Origin: Lamellibrachia columna
Lineage: Eukaryota; Annelida; Polychaeta; Sabellida; Siboglinidae
Direction of reading: 5' to 3'
Length of the DNA stretch: 64,000 bases
Assembly (NCBI GenBank): GCA_963662155.1
Contig: OY759262.1
Location: 17,335,282 to 17,399,281, forward strand
Part shown: one piece after another, positions 48,699-64,000 of the stretch
Position numbering within the stretch: the stretch's first letter is position 1
Layout: every line of letters starts with the position of its first letter
Translations under genes and position numbers: made by a program
Notes under the pieces: model-generated
Databases searched by the model: none
What the model was told of the DNA's origin: nothing
Seen by the model: the letters and a program-made list of their open reading frames with translations, nothing else

Positions 48699-50514
48699 CT
48701 TGATCTCCTACAGTTGACAAAATGGCAAATTGTAGTAACAAAACCATGAAACATTATTATCAAGCGAAATGTAGGGCTTAGCAAACACGATTTTATTTAG
48801 GCGCCAAAGAGCAAAGTCGATATTTAGAAATGCAAAGGAACTTGCTTCTCGTTACTTCAAAGTTAAACACCAGTTAAACGAATCCAATATAAGAAAACCG
48901 CTCTACCTTCGCTTGTCTTGGCGGTCGATCGGATCACCTTCTTCACTGGCTGGTTACGAGTCAAATGTCCGATACCAGCTACCTGTTATATGTCGATGTC
49001 AGAGACGGTTCGCCTGCATATTTCCTGTGCGTAGGACGAAGATCGCTTACATTTGAATACCTATCTGGCGATAGTAACGAAGATATCGCTGTAAAGTGTA
49101 CAATGAAAGTTGTATTTAGGTTTAATAGGTCCACTGACTTACTTATGCTCTCGTTTCGGTGACACCTGTGTACACCTGTGTTTGCGTGAAAGTGTATGGT
49201 GTGAAATCAGAATACTTCTGGAAACTAAATCGCTTTAGTGTATCTACTAAGCGAAAGAGTAAACACAATTAGTATACTACTGGCAACACGTTTTAACAGG
49301 TCATGATGACGTTATTATAACAACTATACATTAACCACCTGTTATAGTTTTTTAATATAAGTTGTAATGTCATGAAAACGTTGGTTCCTAAATGTTAGAT
49401 CACGGTACCGTCATATTTAAATACAAATAATATATTTCCTATACGTGGGAGAGGATCGCTTATATTCGATCATTTATGTCGCAAAGCGAACGAATGTGTA
49501 ATGTAATGTATGTAATATAATGTATGTAATGTAATGTATGTAATGTGCGCAGTAAAAGGGTATGTTTAATAGGACCACTGACAAACTTAGGATCAAATTA
49601 CGCATGTCACGTTTCGATCGCATCTGCGTAGGTGTTTGGGTGAAAATGTGTGGACTAAACCAGATTACTTCTGGCAGCCACTGTTAACTCCATAAAATAA
49701 ATCGCAGCAGTTTATAATATGTCAATGGATTATGAAGTTATTACAATAGTCGCCATTATGTGTCCTCTGCGGAAATTTTCGTCAAACGTCAAACGCTTAC
49801 AACTGAGAATGATTTGTTCCCATGACATTTGCATTTTATGATAAATGTATCGCAGTAAAGATGCATGATGTCATGTATCTTAAGCCAGACACCAAGCGCA
49901 CGCATGCACACGAATACACACGCATGCACACGCACACACAGAGTTGGCAAAACTAGCTTTGTTATGATGATATAAGTGGTCTTAGCAACCAATCTTTTAA
50001 ATACTGACGTATTTGACGGTGTCAGTGACAAAGGATATTCTTTCTCATTATCTCTGCGTTAGTCCAACAACGTTAGTCCGAACGAATGAAACATACCAAA
50101 ATACCATTGTTATTGATGCTATTTTTCCGGACGTTCCTCCCTTCATCTTGCGTCAGTTCGCCTTGCAAGACAAGGATCGCTTACTCACTAATGCTAGAAT
50201 GGCGGAGGTGATGAGTTGGTAGCTCTAATGTGTGCGAATATTTTTTTTTACTTAATAATCGTTGTTGTGTTTCTCGTAAGTTCCTACATTGATCAGGAAT
50301 TGGTTTGCCCACACAGTTTCTGAGTGCAAGATCGTTTACGTGAATTACGTGAATAAACGTTAACCTGACATAGACAATGAATATTTGTGGGAGTAAAGAC
50401 ATGTTACGTTATTTGGTTTCGCAGAACTTCCTTTCTTGATACGCGGTTGGATTGTCAACGCACCTTCAAGAGAAAGATCGCTTACGCCCTGAGATTTACC
50501 CAACGAAGAATATA
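48699..50514. other. Spacer 5' of chitin-binding gene 1, with diverged repeats
   Basis: Presumed promoter region (minus-strand TATATTGG near 48885). Two diverged units (about 49015-49240 and 49440-49690) share AGGACGAAGATCGCTTA/AGAGGATCGCTTATATT, TTTAATAGG.CCACTGAC and TTACTTCTGG in the same order. Further GATCGCTTAC sites lie at about 50176 and 50477. (GTAATGTAT)n is at 49498-49550. No gene is recognised. Confidence 0.55.
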
Positions 50515-53235
50515 TCACCTTGTCACCTTGTGCCGTCGAGTCGTGTCCGACCCCTGGCGACAGCCGCCGTAACTCCTCTCCATTCCACTCGCTCTCTGGC
50601 GTCCCGTCTCATAATGTTAATAGAGGGGCCCTTTACGTCTTTGATAGTGTCTAGCCATTTTGTTCTTGGTCTCCCTCGCCTTCTTTTCCCTCTCATTCCT
50701 CTTAATGCCGCCTTTATCACCCTTGATTCCAGTGTCCATTTTGGTTTGACGTTTTCGAGCACCCATACGTTTGTTTTTCTCTCCATCCATGACACTCTCA
50801 TCACTCGTCTCCAGCACCACAGCTCAAATGCGTAAATTTTCTTCCTCTCGGTTTTTCTCATCGTCTAAGTCTCCGCTCCATACAATACAATTGGGAATAC
50901 CAAGGCCTTCACCAGTTTCACTTTAGTCTGAAGCGTAATCCCTCTGTCTTTCCATACTGTTGTTAGTCCTCCCATTGCGGCTTTGCCCATTGCAATTATT
51001 CTGCGTATCTCATTGTCGCATAGTCCATCTTTGGTGATCAATGCTCCTAGAAATACAAATTTCGTTACCACCTCCACGGTTTTTCCGTCCACTGACACCT
51101 CTCCAATATCTCCAGTAGTCATGACCTTCGTCTTTAAAACATTCAGATATAGGCCTGCTTTCTCGCTTGCTTGTTTTCCTTACTCTTTCCATGATTTCTG
51201 TCAGGTCCTCCTTTGTTCCTGCGATTAGAGTTGTGTCGTCTGCGTATCTCAGATTCGTTATCACCCTTCCTCCTATGCCGACCCCGCCCTCCCATTTGTC
51301 CAATACATCTCTCATTATATTCTCTGCGTATATGTTGAATAGCAAAGGAGACAGGATGCAGCCCTGTCTCACACCTTTCCCGATATCGAACTGTTCCGTC
51401 TCTCCGAACTCTGTTCTGACTGTCGCTTTCTGGTTTGCATACAGGTTTCTCAGTAGCACTACTAAATGTATAGGTACCCCCATGTCCTTCAGGATGATCC
51501 ACATTATCTCATGGTCTACACAGTCGAAAGCCTTCTTGTAGTCTATGAAGCACATATACAGGTTTCGCTGATGTTCTCTGGCTCTTTCCATCATCCATCT
51601 CAGATTTGCAATGTGGTCCCTCGTTCCTCTTCCTCTTCTGAAACCAGCTTGCTCGTTCGGAAGTTCTGGTATCAGGAACACCTCCAACCTTTTTTGTAGT
51701 ACTCTCAAGAGTACCTTGCTTGCGTGCGAGATCAAGGCAATTGTGCGATAATTTCCACATTCCTTCTTGTCTCCTTTCTTGTAGATCGGGACATACATTG
51801 ATTTTTTCCAATCTGATGGCCATTCCTTCTTCTTCCATACACAGTTGCACATGTTGTTCAATACTTTTACCGCTTCCTCTCCTCCTGCTTTTAGTAGTTC
51901 TATCGGGATGTCATCAATTCCAGCTGCTTTCCTATTTGATATGTGTCGTAGTGCGTCCTTTATCTCTGACTCCAACACTTCTGGTTCGTCCTCATATACA
52001 GTCTCAATGAAGGTGTCATTTACGTTAGGATCTCTTCTGTATAGTCCTTCCGTATACTGCTGCCATCTTTCTTTTACCTCTTTGTCTTCTGTGACTACCT
52101 TTCCAGGGCTCGATTTTATGGCTCCACATCTTGCATTGAGGGACCCTGTGATGTGTCTAATTTCCTTGAAGAGATCTCTTGTTCTCCCCATCCTGTTACT
52201 TTCTTCTATTTGTCTGCATTTCTCTTTTATGCTCATTTCTTTGTCCTTCCTTGCTCTCCTCTGGAAAGCCGCATTCAATATTCTATATTTTTCATCGTCT
52301 CCTTTATTTATCGCTTTTCTTCGTTCATCTGCGATTTTCATTGCTTCATCGGATAGCAAAGGAGATTTTATATAGCTTGTATGACAATAATTTTGTGACT
52401 TTCTTCCTCTTGGCTTTTGGGACCTTTTTGTCTGCTGTGTCTTTTACTATTTCTTTAATGTCATTCCATAGTTCGTCAGGTTCTCTGTCCACCAGTTGAA
52501 GTCCACTGAACCTGTGCTTTACTTCCACAGTATACTCATCTCCGATGTTTTCCACATCATATTTCGTCGGTTTTTTGTCCTTTTGATCCGTTTGAGTTTG
52601 ATCTTGACGTCTGCTATGAGCAAGTTATGGTCGGTTCCGCAGTCGGCTCCAGGCAGAGTTGTTACCCTCCTTACCGAACTTCTCCATCTCGTTGTACACA
52701 TTATGTAATCAATTTGATTCCTGGTGACTTTATCCGGCGATCTCCAAGTATACAGCCTCCTTGCATGTAACTTGAAAAACGTGTTCATGATCACAAAGCC
52801 ATTCAGGTTGCAGAATTCCACAAGCCGATCTCCTCGTTCATTTCGTTCTCCTAATCTGAATCTCCCGGTTGTGCCGGTTGTCTCTTCGTCACCTACTTTA
52901 GCATTCCAATCCCCAATCACGTGCAGCACATCCCCTTTTGGTGTTTCATCCACCACTTTCTGCACCATCTCATAGAAATGTTCTATCTCTTCATCTTCTG
53001 CCGTTGATGTTGGCGCATATATTTGGATCACAGTCATATTTACTGGTTTGCATTGTAGTCGTATCGTTATTACCCTGTCACTGATCGTGTTGAAGCCCAG
53101 TACACATCGCTTCAGTTTGTCCGTGCAAATGAAAGCTACCCCATTTCGCCTCCGAGTATCTTGTCAACAGTAGTAAACCTCGTAGTCATCCGTCTTGAAG
53201 TGTCCCATCCCCGTCCACTTCATTTCGCTCACCCC
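50515..53235 (-). mobile_element. RTE/Nimb-like LINE, 5'-truncated, few lesions
   Basis: Minus strand: endonuclease part (VIQIYAPTS, VIGDWNAKVGDEETTG, RNQIDYIMCTTRW, GTDHNLL). The RT follows (RKAAGIDDIPIELLKAGG, QAGFRRGRGTRDHIANLRWM, MCFIDYKKAFDCVDHEIMW, GVRQGCILSPLLFNIYAENI, NLRYADDTTLIAG with intact YADD), then a C-terminal region (KFVFLGALITKDG, IYAFELWCWRRVMRVSW, RRRGRPRTKWLDTI). Lesions: a stop near 53168, frameshifts near 52540, 52355 and 51165, and a Trp-to-stop near 50865. It is bounded at its 5' side by (AT)n. Confidence 0.88.
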
Positions 53236-53252
53236 CATCATCATCATGAATA

Positions 53253-53258
<6 letters not shown>

Positions 53259-53325
<67 letters not shown>
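53259..53325. repeat. (AT)n microsatellite
   Basis: About 67 bp abutting the truncated 5' end of the LINE at 50.5-53.2 kb. Confidence 0.97.
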
Positions 53326-53327
<2 letters not shown>

Positions 53328-53329
53328 GT

Positions 53330-55165
53330 GCCACATTTGTCCAATGGTCTGTGTTATAGTATGACATAATTGCGGCAAAACTGTAAAATCATCACAATAT
53401 CAAAGTATCGAATTCATTTATTAAAATGTTACAAATGATTCTACTGCGCTTAAAATGATTCTTTGGAAGATGTCTTGCGAAACAAAGTATTATAGTTGAC
53501 TAGGAAGTCGGATATCTGATTGTGTATTCCTATATAAATTGCGTGTGTGTGCGAGTGCGTGTGTATGTGTGCGTGCGTCCATGCGTGCGTGGGTGTATCT
53601 GTGCGTGCGTGTGTGTATGGGGGGGGGTGCGTGCGTGCATGCGTGCGTGTGTCAATCTCACTTATTTGTCTTGTTCGTCTTCTCTTTCTAACATAGGTGA
53701 CATGATCTTGCCATAGAAATACTGTAATACTTTTTTAATGGGAATATTTATGCAGCATAAACACTCTACCAGAGAATGTAGCTGAAAACTGATGCAATGT
53801 CATAGGTATAAACGTTGCTTCAATGGTAAATTAAAATAAAATAAAATCCAAATTGCCAAAATGTAGCACTGTATCTATTTCTGCCTCAATAAAAGCCTTC
53901 GTCTTTTTTCGTAGGTAGAGAAATGGACAACCGAAATAGTCCAACATTGACACTATTATCCATTTAATGAGAAATTACTAATACAATATGCTACTATAAT
54001 ATGTGTTGGTGGTAATTATGGTTACACATATGATACGTAGCACGAACACTTAGCTTAGTTAAGGTAATCTTAGAAAAGCCGTACATCCGTGACCACTTAC
54101 AAAGAAATACAATTGCGACAAATATTGTAATTTATTTTATTTCACCATACTTATTTTTAGGCGAGTTAGGTTGATTTATGTGTATTTTAAAGGTAGGCAC
54201 TCAGTTGAAAGTTAGCAGTCTAATTCCCAAGCAGAAAATGGGACATAACATCCAAATGAATGCAGTATCTAATATCAGGGGGTGTACAAACGTTTGCAGT
54301 ATGCGTATTAATACGTGAATTATTATGCGAAATAGTCTCCTTGGCGGAAGAATCTTGATGTAGCAGTGTTTTTAAATTGGTGCAGTGAATTGTAAGAAAA
54401 ACCTTTGAATATTCATTAGAATAAGTATTACTATTACATATGTATTATACATAAACTTAATATAGACATATATTAGGGAGCGGTTTTTGTTAGCTTTTAG
54501 TCAGAGGCAATATTTTAGCGTAAATTAGTCAATGACTCCGGCAGTGAAGTCAGCGAGCGAAAATAGGGTTTGTTTACAGTTCGAGAATTAAGGTAGCATG
54601 GTGAATTGTCAGAAAGATTGGAATATCAATAAACATCTTGTCAGAGGCAGTATTATTTTTGAGGTAGTAATTCGTGAATTAAATTGGTGTATCAAACTAT
54701 CGTTTACATTGTTAAATATATATGAAACAAAGTGATAAATTTACATAAATTACATAGATATGGTAATATCACGATGTCTTCGGCAAAAAGGAACTAACAG
54801 CAGAATTTTGCGTAAGTTGGTATACGCCGAGTCGTATTGTTTAGTTTTCACAGTGTTCTACGTATTCGCTAGATGGCAGGCTGGTTTTGGCTCATGCGAG
54901 CTTAGTAGATAGAACACAGTTATCAAATATTGTCAACCTTAAATTAAAACCTAAATAACACAGTTATTTAATTATTTAAAAAAAAATTCTTTCGAACACA
55001 AAAACAGCCTTTTTCAAGGCTAACGTAGCAAGGTGAAAACGCCATAAACAACATTTATCTAACACAATTTAAATTCTGTGACGGCGCCGTCCAAACGGCA
55101 GGTAAGGCCACCAGGCATTAAGTATGCGGGGTTGTTGCAACTGGATAGACTTCGTCAAATCTAGA
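53330..55165. other. Intergenic spacer
   Basis: AT-rich DNA with a GTGC/GTGT run at 53542-53650. No gene, RNA or element is recognised. Confidence 0.6.
53542..53650. repeat. (GTGC/GTGT)n simple repeat
   Basis: About 109 bp of alternating GTGCGT and GTGTGT, with a G8 run. It accounts for the Cys/Val-rich open frame here. Confidence 0.9.
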
Positions 55166-55169
55166 TGAG

Positions 55170-55471
55170 AGATGTCCTGGGCTGATGTTCAGGCGGATAA
55201 TTTTAGTTTTTAGTGTATGTATGTATGTATGTATGTATGTATGTATGTATGTATGTATGTATGTATGTATGTAGTTTTAAGGTGTTGTGCGAATATGAAG
55301 GGACTAGCGGTGGAGATGGAACGGCTGAGCCAGCTCGTTGTGACATTGGTGGGAAGGGAAGAGGTGGGCGGATTACACATATATTAAAATGTTTGGACTC
55401 TCGATGAGCCGGTGGCTTCCTTGTCCATTTGCCACCTGAACCTTTGCCTTGGAAGGCAATCTTGTTAAATC
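55170..55471 (+). mobile_element. CR1 deletion derivative retaining both ends
   Basis: It begins GGGCTGATGTTCAGGCGGAT, matching the 5' end of CR1 copy A (GGGCTGAGGTCCAGGCAGAT). It continues through AGTTTT, an expanded (TATG)n, and CGAATATGAAGGGACTAGCG (ORF1 start; compare CGAAGATGAAGGAACTAGAG) to GGTGGGAAGGGAAG. It then jumps straight to the 3' UTR (GGACTCTCGATGAGCCGGTG, TTGGAAGGCAATCTTGTTAAAT). About 3.8 kb of coding sequence is absent. Confidence 0.85.
55215..55272. repeat. (TATG)n microsatellite inside the CR1 derivative
   Basis: About 14 units placed where copy A reads AGTGTAGGGGATGTACGAAG. Confidence 0.95.
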
Positions 55472-55479
55472 TATGCGAA

Positions 55480-56730
55480 AATATTGCGATCGTTCGTTAT
55501 TGTGCGAGCGCTTGGCCAGACTACAGTTTGCATTCGATGCACACGTTCTGCACTTAATGGATTCGGACAGCAAGACATTACAGCTAAAAATAAATAAATT
55601 GGTCCACCACATTGAAACGTATCATGTTGTTGACAACGTTTCTGCACTGCAGCATGGTCGACACTGTATAAGTAGAATATTTTTATGTTTTCAGTTCAAC
55701 GCTAGTTTACTGACGTTGTGGTTACATCGACGGATGACAACATAATAATTATTAAACACTTTGAATGAATGAATCTCGTTTCCGGTGTGACGTAATATCC
55801 GGTCAACTGGAGGTCAAATTAATTAGGTCAAAAGTCAAATTAATTAGGCCAAAGTAAAAAAAATATGTGATACCAAATTATAAAAAGTAATAAAAAAGAA
55901 AAATTAATCCGAAATGTTTTTAAAAAGGATATAAATAATAATAACGTGGCTTATGTAATCGTGACTATGTAGTGAGGCGATATATTGACACATTATGACA
56001 GCTCATCACTTTTGTGGCCTTTTGCGACACTTCTTAACAACTTCTACCGAAGAAGGTGCTTTTTAGGGTATCAACAGAGTTAATAAGAAATTTACTTTGA
56101 GACAGCACTGTACATGGTGAAATTATAGTCGTGTATCCTGACAAAGTGTCCTGTCATTGTGGAGCATACGGTTGCGACGTTTTTATTGCTTTCAATTATA
56201 AATGATAATATGCACCATACTTGTGTACAACGACGGCATTCAACAATATCATACAACTGCAGCACTATGCTACGACCTTAACAGTATTGTACCTCTGTGA
56301 CAATCTCTCAGCTTTGTTCATTATAATTCAAAGGCTCTGTGGTTGTTCAGTTAACTTGGCAGTTCAGGTCAACACAGTGGACCCTACGGGAAGTACCGCA
56401 ATACGCATGCGCGAGCGGAAGCGGTACGATCTTGAGGTCCCAAGTGTACAACTCAACTACTGTTCTTTAAATCAAACACACCTATTTATCCCATTATATT
56501 CTTCAACATTTGTATGGTCCTTAAACAATTCTTCATCGTAAGTCAATATACCAACTTTAAAGTCTAAATAACTGAGACACGTAGTTTAGTAGGATAACTT
56601 TGTCAAGCCAGTATTCTGCACAGGTACTTGTCTGTATTTCTTACAACTCGGACAGCTGTATGTTCGTTCCGCATCCATGAAAATATTAACATACGCAACG
56701 TAAGGAAACGCTGATGGTTTTCAACGCAAT
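55480..56730. other. Intergenic spacer 3' of chitin-binding gene 2
   Basis: Contains a dispersed repeat (55605-55680) that resembles 40330-40400. A 98-codon frame at 55449-55745 overlaps the CR1 tail and this repeat and is not supported as a gene. Confidence 0.55.
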
Positions 56731-56735
56731 GCTAT

Positions 56736-56741
56736 TTTATT
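56736..56741 (-). terminator. Polyadenylation signal of chitin-binding gene 2
   Basis: AATAAA on the minus strand about 92 bp after the stop. The sequence around it resembles the equivalent region of gene 1. Confidence 0.7.
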
Positions 56742-56832
56742 AGCATGGTCATACATTATTATACTAAATTCTTAATCGTAGGTTAATACACATGATAATA
56801 TACAGTGGTAAGTCGTATTGTGCCTTCCTTGC

Positions 56833-63024
<6,192 letters not shown>

Positions 63025-63463
63025 CTGTACCGCAGGTGGAGAAACATATTCACAAATATGACTACTATGCTACTAATTAAATGTAGAAACCTGTAGCAGG
63101 GGTAGAAATAACTCCACATAGCCAGCAGGACTACCTGGCTTAAATATATGGCAGCCCGCATCTGCTAGCCTATGTTTAGGGCAATTCCTAACAAAAACCT
63201 AATTGCGACTTTGTTGGCCAATATGCCGTTGACATACAATTTAAATTACACTTTAAAATAACATGAGGCAAGACAAGAACATCTAGGATTATTGTCGGGT
63301 TTGAACCGTTAATTTAAATACTAATATTTATAAATGCTGCATAAGCACCTTTATTATAGATCACTTCATCAAGGTAAGGATCCTCGAAGTTGCTCTAGAT
63401 AATTACATGTTAAAGTTTTTTTTTAAATATGCCTGTCTTTAATGACACATACCTTTATTAAAG

Positions 63464-63539
<76 letters not shown>

Positions 63540-64000
63540 TTATGAGAAACTAATTAAATGTATTAAAAACTATAAGCTGTTATTAATATTAACTTTATGA
63601 TACATAATCTTATGCAATTAAACAGCTTTTAATTGACTTATAGTCTGGTAGCTTGATGCTTAATGTAATACTGCATTCACAGCTGCTGACAGCTAAACTG
63701 GGATTGGTACGTGACGTCAACACGAGTCAGAATAAAATAAGTGAATAAAGGTGGTCCAAAACGCGGACAATATAACAAAAGTGAATAAAAACGAATAAAA
63801 TCAAAGGATGCAACTACATACAGAAAAGTCTCATCTTTAGAGGATGTGGACGCGGTGCAAAGGATGAACTTCCTTGACGGCTGGCGTGGCGACACACTGG
63901 ACCCCCGTGCTACCGCCATTTCGAACCTTGCGGCTGTAGTCGTTGGCTGTTTATACAAGGGCATCACAATACGTTCGCCACTTCGCAAAAAAATTCGATA
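63025..64000. other. Right-edge sequence (intron of chitin-binding gene 2)
   Basis: Contains (AT)n at 63466-63536. No TSP1-like or signal-peptide exon of gene 2 was found, so these presumably lie beyond the window or are missing. Confidence 0.6.
63466..63536. repeat. (AT)n microsatellite
   Basis: About 71 bp of pure AT. Confidence 0.97.

Noticed and set aside
48965..49162. A 65-codon frame upstream of chitin-binding gene 1
   Set aside because: It lies in one unit of a diverged direct repeat and is not conserved in the other unit.
55449..55745. A 98-codon plus-strand frame
   Set aside because: It begins in the CR1-derivative tail and runs through a dispersed repeat; no domain seen.

Overview
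This is a window of animal nuclear DNA, AT-rich and loaded with repeats. The genes are split by GT-AG introns, there are no operons, (AT)n microsatellites are abundant, and much of the intron and spacer DNA is non-LTR retrotransposon, Penelope-like and SINE sequence. The gene content (an LRRC74-type LRR/EF-hand protein; secreted proteins joining a peritrophin-A chitin-binding domain to a laminin-G-like domain, reminiscent of shell or tube matrix proteins) and the CR1-type LINEs with an esterase ORF1 suggest an invertebrate, most likely a lophotrochozoan (annelid or mollusc grade). The species cannot be told from the sequence.

Layout. (1) About 1-16.2 kb, + strand: LRRC74-like gene A, 12 recognisable coding exons, introns carrying two CR1-type LINE copies (3.05-7.14 kb almost full length, 8.99-11.6 kb). 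(2) 16.2-24.1 kb: intergenic, with microsatellites, two tRNA-derived SINE-like elements and a rearranged Penelope-like element. (3) 24.1-38.6 kb, + strand: LRRC74-like gene B, a tandem paralogue with 11 coding exons, complete from ATG to stop (536 codons). Its introns hold a rearranged CR1 copy, a nested LINE-in-LINE insertion, a SINE and several minisatellites. (4) 38.6-41 kb: intergenic, with a LINE 3' end. (5) 41-48.7 kb, - strand: a complete 8-exon gene for a secreted protein of 392 residues (signal peptide, TSP1-like Cys module, CBM14, second Cys module, LamG-like fold); its third intron holds a second Penelope-like element and a SINE. (6) 48.7-56.8 kb: intergenic, with diverged repeats, an RTE/Nimb-like LINE and a CR1 deletion derivative that keeps both ends. 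(7) 56.8-63.0 kb, - strand: a second copy of the chitin-binding/LamG gene, whose 5' exons run off the right edge.

The window therefore contains two independent tandem gene pairs in convergent orientation. Within each pair the exon phases and most exon lengths match to the base, which is the strongest evidence for the exon models. No functional link between the LRR/EF-hand pair and the secreted pair is visible. The most unusual points are: a 50-bp minisatellite that repeats an exon/intron junction four times; a triplicated splice donor in the sister gene; an intron present in only one LRRC74 paralogue; an extra 25-codon exon in only one chitin-binding paralogue; (AT)n tracts sitting exactly at a conserved RT motif; and CR1, Penelope and SINE families whose internal rearrangements can be read directly.
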